From Salinirubellus salinus (lineage in GTDB: Archaea > Halobacteriota > Halobacteria > Halobacteriales > Haloarculaceae): a stretch of 64,000 nt of DNA. The first letter of the stretch is position 1. Each line of letters starts with the position of its first letter. The DNA lies in NCBI RefSeq assembly GCF_025231485.1, contig NZ_CP104003.1:186001-250000 (forward strand). The letters are read 5' to 3'. Below are positions 24,669 to 32,549 of this stretch, in pieces. A model generated the notes under the pieces. It did not search any database, was not told the origin of the DNA, and saw nothing but the letters and a program-made list of their open reading frames with translations. A program made the position numbers and the translations under genes.

Positions 24669-26111
24669 TCATCGGGTCTCCTTGTACTCCGTGACGAGCG
24701 CCTGCATCGCCTCCCGCGCATCGCCGAACAGCATGTACGTGTTGTCGTAGGTGAACAACGGGTTCGGAATCCCGGCGTAACCGGGGCTGAGACTGCGCTT
24801 GTTCACGACGACGGTCTGGGCCTCCCAGACGTGGAGCACCGGCATGCCGGCGATGGGACTGGACTGGTCCGAGAGCGCGGTCGGATTCACCACGTCGTTC
24901 GCCCCCGTGACGATGACGACGTCGGTCTGTGCGAACGTCGGGTTGACCGTCTCCAGTTCCTCCATCTGCTCGTAGGGGACGTTCGCCTCGGCGAGGAGGA
25001 CGTTCATGTGGCCGGGCATCCGGCCGGCCACCGGGTGGATGCCGAAGACCACCTCGACACCGCTCGCTTCGAGGAGCGTCGCGAGTTCCGCGACGGCGTG
25101 CTGGGCCTGCCCGACCGCCATCCCGTAACCGGGGACGACGACCACGCGTCGTGCGACGTTGAGCAGCATCGCCACCTCCTCGGGAGAGGTCGACATCACG
25201 TTCCCCTCGTAGATGTCGGGAGCGTCCTCGCCGGGGGCGCCAGTGCCGTACCCGCCGAAGAGGACGTTCGTGAGCGACCGGTTCATCGACTCGCACATGA
25301 CGACCGTGAGAATCAGGCCGGACGCGCCGACGAGCGTCCCGGCGACGATGAGGACGCTGTTGTCGAGCGCGAACCCGGTCGCCGCGGCGGCCAGCCCGGA
25401 GCAGGCGTTCAACAGCGCGATGACGACCGGCATGTCGGCCCCACCGATGGGGACGACCAGCAGGATGCCGAGGACGGACGCGGCCGCGACCAGCACCCAG
25501 TAGGACGGCACCCACGTCGCCGTCGCCAGCGCGCCCGGGAGGTCGATTCCGGTGACGAGCGCCCCGCCCGCGATGACCGCGACGGCGAGGAACGCGGCCT
25601 TCAGTGCGTCCTCGCCCGGGTACTTGAGGGGGTCCTCGACGTACCCCTGGAGTTTCCCGGCGGCGACGAGGCTCCCCCAGAACGTGACCCCGCCGACGAG
25701 TCCCGTGACGGCCGCAGCCGTCGTCGTCTCGACCGGGAGCGTCGCGGTCCCGGTGGGTCCGAGACGGGTGACGAGTTCCGCGCCGGCCACGAGCGCGGAC
25801 GCGCCACCGCCGAACCCGTTGAACAGCCCGACGAGCTGTGGCATGTCCGTGGTGTCGACGCTCGTCGCCAGCCAGGCCCCGAGCGCCGCCCCGACGAGGA
25901 GCCCGGCGAACAGGACCACTGGCGAGAGGATCTCGAACCAGAGGAGCGTGACGCCGACCGCGACGACCATCCCGGCCGCCGAGAGCAGGTTCCCCCGGCG
26001 CGCCGTCCGGGGGTGTGTCAGCGCCCGGAGCCCGAGGATGAACAGGACGGCAGCGACGAGGTACGCGAGTGAGAGTGTCGCCGGAGGAAGCCCGGCCGTG
26101 GAGCCCAGCAC
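24669..26111 (-). CDS. pntB: NAD(P) transhydrogenase beta subunit
   Basis: A 480-residue membrane subunit of the Re/Si-specific proton-translocating transhydrogenase, which uses the ion gradient to reduce NADP from NADH. The N-terminal 260 residues are about eight or nine hydrophobic helices (domain II). The C-terminal soluble NADP-binding domain III shows the family motifs GYGMAVGQAQHAV near 345-357 and VNKRSLSPGYAGIPNPLF near the C-terminus. The start is a GTG at 26111, three bases after the alpha-2 stop. Length is normal for the family. Confidence 0.95.
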   Translation of the reverse strand: MLGSTAGLPPATLSLAYLVAAVLFILGLRALTHPRTARRGNLLSAAGMVVAVGVTLLWFEILSPVVLFAGLLVGAALGAWLATSVDTTDMPQLVGLFNGFGGGASALVAGAELVTRLGPTGTATLPVETTTAAAVTGLVGGVTFWGSLVAAGKLQGYVEDPLKYPGEDALKAAFLAVAVIAGGALVTGIDLPGALATATWVPSYWVLVAAASVLGILLVVPIGGADMPVVIALLNACSGLAAAATGFALDNSVLIVAGTLVGASGLILTVVMCESMNRSLTNVLFGGYGTGAPGEDAPDIYEGNVMSTSPEEVAMLLNVARRVVVVPGYGMAVGQAQHAVAELATLLEASGVEVVFGIHPVAGRMPGHMNVLLAEANVPYEQMEELETVNPTFAQTDVVIVTGANDVVNPTALSDQSSPIAGMPVLHVWEAQTVVVNKRSLSPGYAGIPNPLFTYDNTYMLFGDAREAMQALVTEYKETR

Positions 26112-26114
26112 GGG

Positions 26115-26396
26115 TCAGTCCTCCCGCCCCCGGAAGCGCTCGAGCATCCGGTGGCTCACCAGATACCCACCGACGACGTTGGTGGTCGCCATCACGACCG
26201 CGAGGAACCCCAGCACCGTCGCGAGCGTCGAGTGTCCCGCTCCGGCGACCACCACCGCGCCGATGAGCGTGATGCCGGAGATGGCGTTCGTCCCCGAGAT
26301 GAGCGGCGTGTGGAGCGTGGCCGGAATCTTCGTGATCACCTCGTAACCCACGAACGCGGCGAGGACGAACAGCGTCAGGTTCTCGACGAACCCCAC
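26115..26396 (-). CDS. pntAB: NAD(P) transhydrogenase alpha-2 membrane subunit
   Basis: A 93-residue membrane subunit with three hydrophobic helices. It supplies the alpha-side transmembrane helices of the transhydrogenase. VGYEVITKIPATLHTPLISGTNAISG (family signature, residues about 17-43) is the loop between helices. The split of alpha into a soluble and a membrane polypeptide is the arrangement of the Rhodospirillum rubrum enzyme. The start is a GTG at 26396; the next gene, pntB, begins three bases after its stop. Confidence 0.92.
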   Translation of the reverse strand: MGFVENLTLFVLAAFVGYEVITKIPATLHTPLISGTNAISGITLIGAVVVAGAGHSTLATVLGFLAVVMATTNVVGGYLVSHRMLERFRGRED

Positions 26397-26415
26397 TCAC
26401 CACCACCTCCGCGTC

Positions 26416-27669
26416 TCAGGCATCGGACCCTCCATCGGTCGGCTCCGGGCCGGAACCGGCGGTACTGTCGGTGCTGTCGTCGCTGCCGACGCCGCCGGGG
26501 TCGTCGACACTGTGGGTTCCCGGAGCCGCGTCGGCCTCGTCGCGGCGGTTCGGGGCCCGGACCGTGCCGTCGTGGGTGAGGAGTGTGGCGTCGACGATCT
26601 CGTCGTCGATATCGACGTGGAGACTCCCGTCCCGGAGGAGGTGTTCGAGGAAGTTCGCGACGTTGTTCGCGAACAGTTGACTGGCCGTCCGGGGGACCGT
26701 GGCCGGGAGGTTCGTCGGTCCGAAGACGGTGACGTCGCCGTACTCGACGGTCTCGTCGGGACGCGTCGGCTCGCAGTTGCCGCCACCCGCGGCCGCGAGG
26801 TCGACGACGACGGAGCCGGCGGCCATCCCGTCGAGCATCGCCTCGGTCACGAGCGTCGGGGCGGGCCGGCCCGGGACCGCCGCCGAGGTGACGACGACGT
26901 CTGCCGCGCCGACGGCGTCGGTCATGGCCTCGCGCTGCTCGCGGTAGAACTCGGGGTCCTGCTCGCGGGCGTAGCCGCCCCCGGTGGCGGCCTCGGCCGT
27001 CTCGAGGTCGAGTTCCACGAACCCCGCACCGAGGCTCTCGACCTCTTCCTTGACGGCGGGTCTGACGTCGTAGGCCCGGACTCGCGCGCCGAGGCGCCTG
27101 GCGGTCGCGATCGCCTGCAGCCCCGCGACGCCCGCCCCGACGACGAACACGGACGCTGGCTGGATGGTCCCGGCCGCGGTCATCTGCATCGGGAAGAGCT
27201 TCGGGAGTGCGTCGGCCGCCACGACGACGGCCTTGTACCCCCCGAGACTCGCCATCGAGGTGAGCACGTCCATCGACTGAGCCCGCCCCGTCCGGGGGAG
27301 GAGTTCGAGGGCGAAGAGGGTGACCCGTCGGGCCGCGAGCGCCTCGAGCGTCGCGTCCTCGACGGCGTAGGGGCCGAGCATCCCGACGACAGTCCCGCCC
27401 TCACGGTACGGGTCCACCTCGCCGTCGGGTCGGGCACCGAGGCCACGGACCTGGAGGACGACGTCCGACCGCTCGAACACCGCTGCCCGGTCGTCGAGCA
27501 CCGTACAGCCGACGGCCGCGTACTCGTCGTCGCTCCAGTCGCTCCCGGTGCCCGCCCCCGTGGCCACCAGCACGTCGAGGCCACGCTCGACGAGCCGTCG
27601 GGCGACCGGTGGAACGAGCGCGACGCGGGTCTCGCCCACCACCGTCTCGCCCGGGACCCCGATCTTCAT
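26416..27669 (-). CDS. pntAA: NAD(P) transhydrogenase alpha-1 subunit
   Basis: A 417-residue soluble domain I subunit that binds NAD(H). The N-terminal IGVPGETVVGETRVALVP is the alanine dehydrogenase/PNT start, and FVVGAGVAGLQAIATARRLGA near residues 173-193 is the Rossmann motif. The last 45 residues form an acidic, Ser/Gly-rich tail that other family members lack and that is probably disordered. It lies 19 nt upstream of the alpha-2 gene. The gap to the SDR upstream is 55 nt with no TATA-like element, so the SDR and transhydrogenase genes may form one operon. Confidence 0.93.
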   Translation of the reverse strand: MKIGVPGETVVGETRVALVPPVARRLVERGLDVLVATGAGTGSDWSDDEYAAVGCTVLDDRAAVFERSDVVLQVRGLGARPDGEVDPYREGGTVVGMLGPYAVEDATLEALAARRVTLFALELLPRTGRAQSMDVLTSMASLGGYKAVVVAADALPKLFPMQMTAAGTIQPASVFVVGAGVAGLQAIATARRLGARVRAYDVRPAVKEEVESLGAGFVELDLETAEAATGGGYAREQDPEFYREQREAMTDAVGAADVVVTSAAVPGRPAPTLVTEAMLDGMAAGSVVVDLAAAGGGNCEPTRPDETVEYGDVTVFGPTNLPATVPRTASQLFANNVANFLEHLLRDGSLHVDIDDEIVDATLLTHDGTVRAPNRRDEADAAPGTHSVDDPGGVGSDDSTDSTAGSGPEPTDGGSDA

Positions 27670-27724
27670 CGGTCGTGTCGGGTGCGACCGGTGGCGCGTT
27701 CCCTGCGACCCTGTCGCGTCCCAC

Positions 27725-28501
27725 TCATCGCCAACTCGTCCACCCGCCGTCGACGACGAGCGACTCGCCGGTCACGTACGCCGCGAGGTCACTCGCGAGG
27801 AAGACCGCCGCGCCGGCGATGTCCTCGGGCTGGCCGTACCGGCCGAGGGGGACCAGCTGCGTGAACTGCTCGGCCTGCGCCGCGGTCGCTTCGGGGTCCG
27901 GCGATTCTCCCCCGATGGTCGTCTCGATCCCGCCGGGGTGGATTGCGTTGACCCGGATACCGTGCTCGCCCAGGGCGTGTGCGAGCGAGTAGGTCATCGT
28001 GGTCAACCCACCCTTGGACGTGGCGTACGTGGACCAGTTCCCGTTCCCGAACAGCCCCGCGACACTCGAGATGTTGATGATGGACCCACCCTCCCGGTCG
28101 AGGAGCCGTTCCGCGGCGACCTGGGCCCCGAAGTACGCGCCTTTCGTGTTGACGTCCAGCAGCTGCTGGTAGTCCTCTTCGGTCACCTCGAGGAAGCCCG
28201 TCATGTGCAAGATGCCGGCGTTGTTCACCCAGACGTCGAGGCCGCCGAACTCCTCGGCGGCATCCGCGGCCGCCACGAGGTCGTCGGTGTTCGTGACGTC
28301 GCAGTGCACGAACGTCGAGGCGGTGTCGGTCTCCTCCGCCAGCAGTTCGTGTGTCGGCCTTCCACCCTCCTTCGGCTCCTCGCGAACGTCCGCGACCACG
28401 ACCGCGGTCGCGCCGTGTTCCGCGAAGCCACGTGCGATTCCCCGCCCGATACCCGAACTACCACCCGTGACCACCGCGGTCTTTCCATCGAGGAGCGTCA
28501 T
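27725..28501 (-). CDS. short-chain dehydrogenase/reductase
   Basis: A 258-residue classical SDR. The cofactor motif TGGSSGIG is at residues 12-19, NNAG at 93-96, the catalytic Ser near 145, and Tyr159 and Lys163 (YATSK). The C-terminus LASDLAAYVTGESLVVDGGW is the usual SDR ending. It resembles glucose 1-dehydrogenase or 3-oxoacyl reductase-like members; substrate is open. It is on the strand of the transhydrogenase genes and 55 nt before pntAA, with an AT-rich CTTTTTATC element about 40 nt before its own start. It sits between a monooxygenase that uses NADPH and a transhydrogenase that makes it. Confidence 0.88.
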   Translation of the reverse strand: MTLLDGKTAVVTGGSSGIGRGIARGFAEHGATAVVVADVREEPKEGGRPTHELLAEETDTASTFVHCDVTNTDDLVAAADAAEEFGGLDVWVNNAGILHMTGFLEVTEEDYQQLLDVNTKGAYFGAQVAAERLLDREGGSIINISSVAGLFGNGNWSTYATSKGGLTTMTYSLAHALGEHGIRVNAIHPGGIETTIGGESPDPEATAAQAEQFTQLVPLGRYGQPEDIAGAAVFLASDLAAYVTGESLVVDGGWTSWR

Positions 28502-28660
28502 GTCTGATTCGACCAGTCCGAGAGATTCGTGTCATAACGATAAAAAGAGACGACGTGTCCCACGCGCTTGGAACGTCAACACGAAGAGACGTCTCGGCCG
28601 AGAGGCCCGGCCCCTCCGGCTCGGTCGCAGGGCCGTCGACACCTATCGCCGCTCGCGTGT

Positions 28661-30331
28661 CTAGTCCGCCGCCTCCGCCTGCTCCCGCCGCCCCAGCTCG
28701 AACCCGTCGTAGTCCTCGCGAGCCACGCGCTCGCAGATGCCGCGGTACATGTCCAGCCCGGCCGGGAACGGGGTGAAGATGGTCGGCTTGCCCGGGACGT
28801 TCGCCCCCCGGTACCACGACTCGGCCTCCGAGAACAGCATGTTCTCGGCCAGCATGTTCGTGTTCTGGACCCACTGCTCCTCCGAGTGTTCGGTCGCCTC
28901 GATGCGGTCGTAGCCGTGTTCGTCCAGGTAGCCGATGCAGTCGTCGATCCACTCGACGTGCTGTTCGATGGACATCGGCATGTTCGTCAGCACGCTGGGG
29001 CTCTGCGGGCCGGTGATGGTGAACAGGTTCGGGAAGCCGTGGATGCCCAGTCCGAGGTACGTCTTCGGGCCGTGCTGCCACTTCTCGGCCAGCGTCAGCC
29101 CGTCGCGCCCCTCGATGTCCATCGCGAGGAGCGCCCCGGTCATCGCGTCGAACCCGGTGGCGAAGACGACGACGTCGAGGTCGTACTCGGTGGCCGTCGT
29201 CCGGATGCCCGAGGGCGTGAACCGCTCGATGGGTTCGCCGTCGTCGCTCACGTCGACGAGGCTGACGTCGTCGCGGTTGTACGTCCCGTAGTAGTCGCCG
29301 TAGTCCATCGGTGGGCGCTTCGCGCCGTACGGGTGGTCGCTCGGGACGAGCTTCTCGGCCGTCTCGGGGTCGTCCACCTTCGCGCGTATCTTCTCGCGGA
29401 TGAACTCCGAGACCGTCTCGTTCACCTCGGCGTCGGTGAGGATGTGCTGGGGTTCGAACGCGTGGAGGAACCGGAACCCGCCCTGCTGCCAGCGGGCCTC
29501 GAGGACCTCGTGTATCTCCTCGTCGCTCAGGCGGCGCGAGTGGAGGTGGTCGACCTCGAACGGCATCCCGAGTCGCGAATCGCGGGCCCGCTCCCAGATA
29601 TCGTCGTAGTTCGCCTTGATGTCGGCGTACTCGTCGTCCTCGAGCGGTCGGTTCCGCGCGGGGACGGCGTAGTTCGGCGTCCGCTGGAAGACGGTGAGGT
29701 GCTCGGCCGTGCCACCTACCTCGGAGATGAACTGGATGCCGGTCGACCCGGTGCCGACGACGCCGACGCGCTTCCCCTCGAGATCGACGCCCCCATCGGG
29801 CCAGCGGGCCGTGTGGTACCCCTCGCCCTCGTAGGTCTCCAGCCCCGCGAAGTCGGGCTTCATCGGCTTCGAGAGACAGCCCACCGCGCTGACGAAGAAG
29901 CGCGTCGTGACGGTCTCACCGTCCGCGAGTTCGACCGTCCACGTGCCCGCGTCGTCGTCCCACGTCGCCCCCGCCACCTCCCGCTCGAACTCGACGTCCC
30001 GACGCAGGTCCAGTCGGTCCGCGGCGAAGTTCAGGTACTCCAGTATCTCCGGCTGTTCGGGGTAGCGCTCGGTCCACTCCCACTCCTCGTACAGGTCCTC
30101 GTCGAAGGAGTAGCAGTAGATGTGACTCTCGCTGTCACACCGAGCGCCGGGGTAGCGGTTCCAGTACCACGTCCCGCCGACCTCCTCGCCCTTCTCGAAC
30201 ACGCGGACCGAGAGGCCACGTTCGCGGAGCCTGTGCAGCATGTAGAGCCCGGAGAACCCCGCGCCGACGACGACGGCGTCAACGTCGACGTCGGTGGCTC
30301 CGCCGCTCGTGTGTGCGTCACTGTCGGACAC
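28661..30331 (-). CDS. flavin monooxygenase, Baeyer-Villiger type
   Basis: A 556-residue FAD- and NADPH-dependent monooxygenase. The FAD motif GAGFSG is at 23-28, GGTWYWNRYPG at 52-62, the class fingerprint YEGEGYHTARWP at 167-178 (a variant of FxGxxxHxxxWP), and the NADPH motif GTGSTG at 193-198. The order and spacing are those of Baeyer-Villiger monooxygenases, which turn ketones into esters or lactones, though heteroatom oxidation is possible. A GGTTTAAC element lies about 36 nt upstream of the ATG. It faces the DUF4188 gene across a 147-nt region that carries two palindromes. Confidence 0.88.
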   Translation of the reverse strand: MSDSDAHTSGGATDVDVDAVVVGAGFSGLYMLHRLRERGLSVRVFEKGEEVGGTWYWNRYPGARCDSESHIYCYSFDEDLYEEWEWTERYPEQPEILEYLNFAADRLDLRRDVEFEREVAGATWDDDAGTWTVELADGETVTTRFFVSAVGCLSKPMKPDFAGLETYEGEGYHTARWPDGGVDLEGKRVGVVGTGSTGIQFISEVGGTAEHLTVFQRTPNYAVPARNRPLEDDEYADIKANYDDIWERARDSRLGMPFEVDHLHSRRLSDEEIHEVLEARWQQGGFRFLHAFEPQHILTDAEVNETVSEFIREKIRAKVDDPETAEKLVPSDHPYGAKRPPMDYGDYYGTYNRDDVSLVDVSDDGEPIERFTPSGIRTTATEYDLDVVVFATGFDAMTGALLAMDIEGRDGLTLAEKWQHGPKTYLGLGIHGFPNLFTITGPQSPSVLTNMPMSIEQHVEWIDDCIGYLDEHGYDRIEATEHSEEQWVQNTNMLAENMLFSEAESWYRGANVPGKPTIFTPFPAGLDMYRGICERVAREDYDGFELGRREQAEAAD

Positions 30332-30432
30332 GGTCGCTCACTGGGCGTAGATTTCCCCACCCGCGGTTAAACCTGATGCCGTGCTGAACAGGGTGTCTCT
30401 CGAACAGGCTGGACAGCCCCTCCCGGAGCTGG

Positions 30433-30448
30433 CTGAGTGAATACTCAG
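30433..30448. promoter_or_regulatory. operator-like palindrome 1
   Basis: CTGAGT and ACTCAG form a perfect inverted repeat around GAAT. It shares the CTGAGT/ACTCAG arms with the palindrome at 30460-30475, and their centres are 27 nt apart. The TATA-like ATTTAT at 30449-30454 lies between the two. Confidence 0.75.
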
Positions 30449-30454
30449 ATTTAT
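30449..30454 (+). promoter_or_regulatory. TATA element of the DUF4188 gene
   Basis: ATTTAT, centred about 28 nt before the ATG at 30479, fits a leaderless start. It is flanked on both sides by the palindromes. Confidence 0.6.
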
Positions 30455-30459
30455 GCCGG

Positions 30460-30475
30460 CTGAGTGCTCACTCAG
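30460..30475. promoter_or_regulatory. operator-like palindrome 2
   Basis: CTGAGTG and CACTCAG form a perfect 7-nt inverted repeat around CT, immediately upstream of the DUF4188 ATG. With palindrome 1 it brackets the TATA element, the layout of a repressor site. The arm sequence is of the kind used by TetR-type dimers, and a TetR gene lies 0.9 kb away. Confidence 0.75.
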
Positions 30476-30478
30476 TCC

Positions 30479-30985
30479 ATGGGAGAGAACGACGACCGCG
30501 TGTCCGCGGCCCGCGACGAGGGCTTCGGCGTCTTCCTCGTCGGGATGCGCATCGACCGGCTGCGGGCGGTTCGCGGGGGGCTCCCCGTCGCCGCCGCGGC
30601 CCCGCGGATGGTGCGCGAGCAGGCGCCAGCGGGGTTGCTCGGGAGCCGGTACCTCCGCGACGGGTGGCAGGGCCCGACCATCGTCCAGTACTGGGCGTCC
30701 TTCGAGGCGCTGGAGCGGTACGTCGCCGCGCCCGGCACGGAACACCGACGCCGGTGGCAGCGGTTCGACGCACGGGCCGCCGAGAGCGACGCCATCGGCA
30801 TCTGGCACGAGACGTCCCTCGTCGAGTCCTACGAGACGGTGTACCGGCATGTGCCGCCCCACGGCCTCGGGGCGGCGGGGAGCGAACTCGTCCCGGCGGA
30901 CGCCGAGCGTGAGACCGCGGCCGGCCGACTCGGCCGCGACCCCGACGGTGCGCCGTTCACTCCCGACGGGGAGGTGTCGGGATGA
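30479..30985 (+). CDS. DUF4188 family protein
   Basis: A 168-residue soluble protein of the DUF4188 family, which has an alpha/beta ferredoxin-like (dimeric barrel) fold related to aldoxime dehydratase-like proteins. The N-terminal FGVFLVGMRIDRLR, IVQYWASFEALERY near residue 60, and GIWHETSLVESYETVY near 105 are the family landmarks. No activity is established. The ATG at 30479 is chosen by the TATA position and because the upstream residues are part of the operator DNA. It shares an ATGA overlap with the SHOCT gene. Confidence 0.82.
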   Translation: MGENDDRVSAARDEGFGVFLVGMRIDRLRAVRGGLPVAAAAPRMVREQAPAGLLGSRYLRDGWQGPTIVQYWASFEALERYVAAPGTEHRRRWQRFDARAAESDAIGIWHETSLVESYETVYRHVPPHGLGAAGSELVPADAERETAAGRLGRDPDGAPFTPDGEVSG

Positions 30986-31419
30986 ACCACCACGAGTCCG
31001 GCTGTCGGGAGCCGCCGACCCCCCTCGTCGGCGTCGTCGCGGGCGGCGTGACGCTCCTCGTGCTGGCGACGGCCTTCTCGCTGCACGCGCTCGACGTGTC
31101 GTGGGCGTGGGTGGTCTACCCGCTCGGGTTCGGCGGCGTCCTGCCGCTGGCGATGGGCGTGGCCGCCCGGGCCCGACGCGAGGAGGAGTCACGCCCGACG
31201 AGGCGGTCACCCGACGGGCACCACGGCGACACGCCGTCGGCGGCACTCGACGACCTCCGGCTGCGCTACGCGCGTGGCGAACTGGACGAGGCGGCGTTCG
31301 AGCGACGGCTCGAGCGCCTGCTGGCGTCGGAGGCGTCCGAAGGAGTGCCAGACCGCTACGACGAGGCGTACTCGGCAGGCGGCGAGACCCCCTCGGCCAG
31401 CACCACGCGGTCGAGGTAG
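30982..31419 (+). CDS. SHOCT domain membrane protein
   Basis: A 145-residue protein. Two hydrophobic helices (about 15-35 and 38-58) are followed by a charged linker and then a C-terminal SHOCT motif with LDDLRLRYARGELDEAAFE near 90-108. SHOCT domains are short oligomerisation elements. The ATG overlaps the DUF4188 stop, so the pair is coupled. The 3' end overlaps the convergent TetR gene by 64 bp, so the two genes share coding DNA on opposite strands. Confidence 0.7.
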   Translation: MNHHESGCREPPTPLVGVVAGGVTLLVLATAFSLHALDVSWAWVVYPLGFGGVLPLAMGVAARARREEESRPTRRSPDGHHGDTPSAALDDLRLRYARGELDEAAFERRLERLLASEASEGVPDRYDEAYSAGGETPSASTTRSR

Positions 31420-32000
31420 TCGAACAGCCGTTCCCTGACCCCTTCGCCCACGTCCCGCATCCCGAGTGCCTTCTCCGCGCCCGCGGTGCCGTCCGTCGTC
31501 GTCAGCAGGTACGCCGCGGTGGCCTCGGGGTCGACGTCGCGGAACACGCCGGCCTCGACGCCCTCCCGGAGCACGTCGGCGAGGTCGGTCAACACCGCCC
31601 GCTCGTAGGCGGTGAGTCGCTCGCGGAACCGTTCGTTGTGTCGGGCGTGCGCGAGCAACTCCATCACGGCGACGGCGATGCCGGTGTCCACCTCGTCCTC
31701 CGGGTCGCCGAGCAGGCGGTCGCAGGCGGCGTAGAGCCGTGTCACGGGGTCGGCGTCGGCGAGTTCGGCGAGGCGACGGGCGATGCGGTCCGTGGCGAAC
31801 TCGAGGAACGCGATGACGAGGGCCTCCTTGGTGTCGTAGTGGTAGAAGAAGAACGCCTCGCTCTTCTCGGACTCGGCGGCCACCTTCTTGGTGGTGAGGC
31901 CGGCGTAGCCGTGGCGGGCCAGCGCCCGCATCACCGCCTGGACGGCCTCCTCGCGGGCCGCGGGTGGCACCTCCGAGACGCCGTCGGCGTCGTCGCTCAT
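31356..32000 (-). CDS. TetR/AcrR family transcriptional regulator
   Basis: A 214-residue repressor-type regulator. The N-terminal helix-turn-helix is GYAGLTTKKVAAESEKSEAF followed by FFYHYDTKEALV near 38-70, the typical TetR DNA-binding domain. The rest is an all-helical ligand/dimerisation domain. TetR proteins often regulate neighbouring genes; the palindromes at 30433-30475 are the best candidate target. I saw no copy of that palindrome before its own start. The ATG at 32000 gives the normal N-terminus; the longer frame runs into the next gene. Confidence 0.87.
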   Translation of the reverse strand: MSDDADGVSEVPPAAREEAVQAVMRALARHGYAGLTTKKVAAESEKSEAFFFYHYDTKEALVIAFLEFATDRIARRLAELADADPVTRLYAACDRLLGDPEDEVDTGIAVAVMELLAHARHNERFRERLTAYERAVLTDLADVLREGVEAGVFRDVDPEATAAYLLTTTDGTAGAEKALGMRDVGEGVRERLFDYLDRVVLAEGVSPPAEYASS

Positions 32001-32099
32001 ACCCGGCGTAGGCCGACCGGTGGGATACGGTTTTCCCCCGACGCGCTCTCGCGTTCGTGACAGCGAGAAGGCTATACGCTCCGGACGCCTCCCGGTAGC

Positions 32100-32519
32100 A
32101 TGGTTCACAGCACGACCCGCGAGTTCACGGAGGGTCTCGTCGCCACCTGCCGGACCGCGCTGGGTGACACCCTCCGCAGCGTCGTCCACTTCACCCCCGA
32201 CGGGTACGGGGTGCTCTACCTCCGGTCGGACCTCGGGGCCGACCCGCACGACGCCCACGAGGCCAAGCGCGCGCTCGTCGAGAACGAGCGACTCGGCTTC
32301 GACTCCCGTGAGACGTACAGCGACCTGCAGGAGGCGCCCGGCGTCGACGGGTCGCTCGGGGAGTACCTGTTCACCGTCCGCGCGTTCACCGACGGCTACC
32401 TCGCGCGGGTCCTGTACGGCGACCACGGCGTCCTCGTCACCACGGACTCGATGGACATCGACGCGTTCGAGGAGTTCGCCGTCGCCGCCCAGCGGACCCT
32501 CGAGGACCTCGCCGACTGA
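32100..32519 (+). CDS. haloarchaeal hypothetical, DUF7522-like
   Basis: A 139-residue soluble protein. The central SVVHFTPDGYGVLYLRSDLG and the C-terminal VLYGDHGVLVTTDSMDIDAFEEFA give a pattern of mixed alpha/beta structure. It resembles the haloarchaeal DUF7522 family, of unknown function. A GCTATACGC element lies about 18-24 nt upstream, so the promoter is probably its own. It is convergent with the globin-coupled transducer. Confidence 0.6.
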   Translation: MVHSTTREFTEGLVATCRTALGDTLRSVVHFTPDGYGVLYLRSDLGADPHDAHEAKRALVENERLGFDSRETYSDLQEAPGVDGSLGEYLFTVRAFTDGYLARVLYGDHGVLVTTDSMDIDAFEEFAVAAQRTLEDLAD

Positions 32520-32549
32520 CTCCCGACCGGCGGTCTCCCGCCGACGGCG

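Noticed and set aside
31356-32426. N-terminal extension of the TetR regulator
   Set aside because: It overlaps the 32100-32519 gene; the HTH and ATG at 32000 give the natural length.
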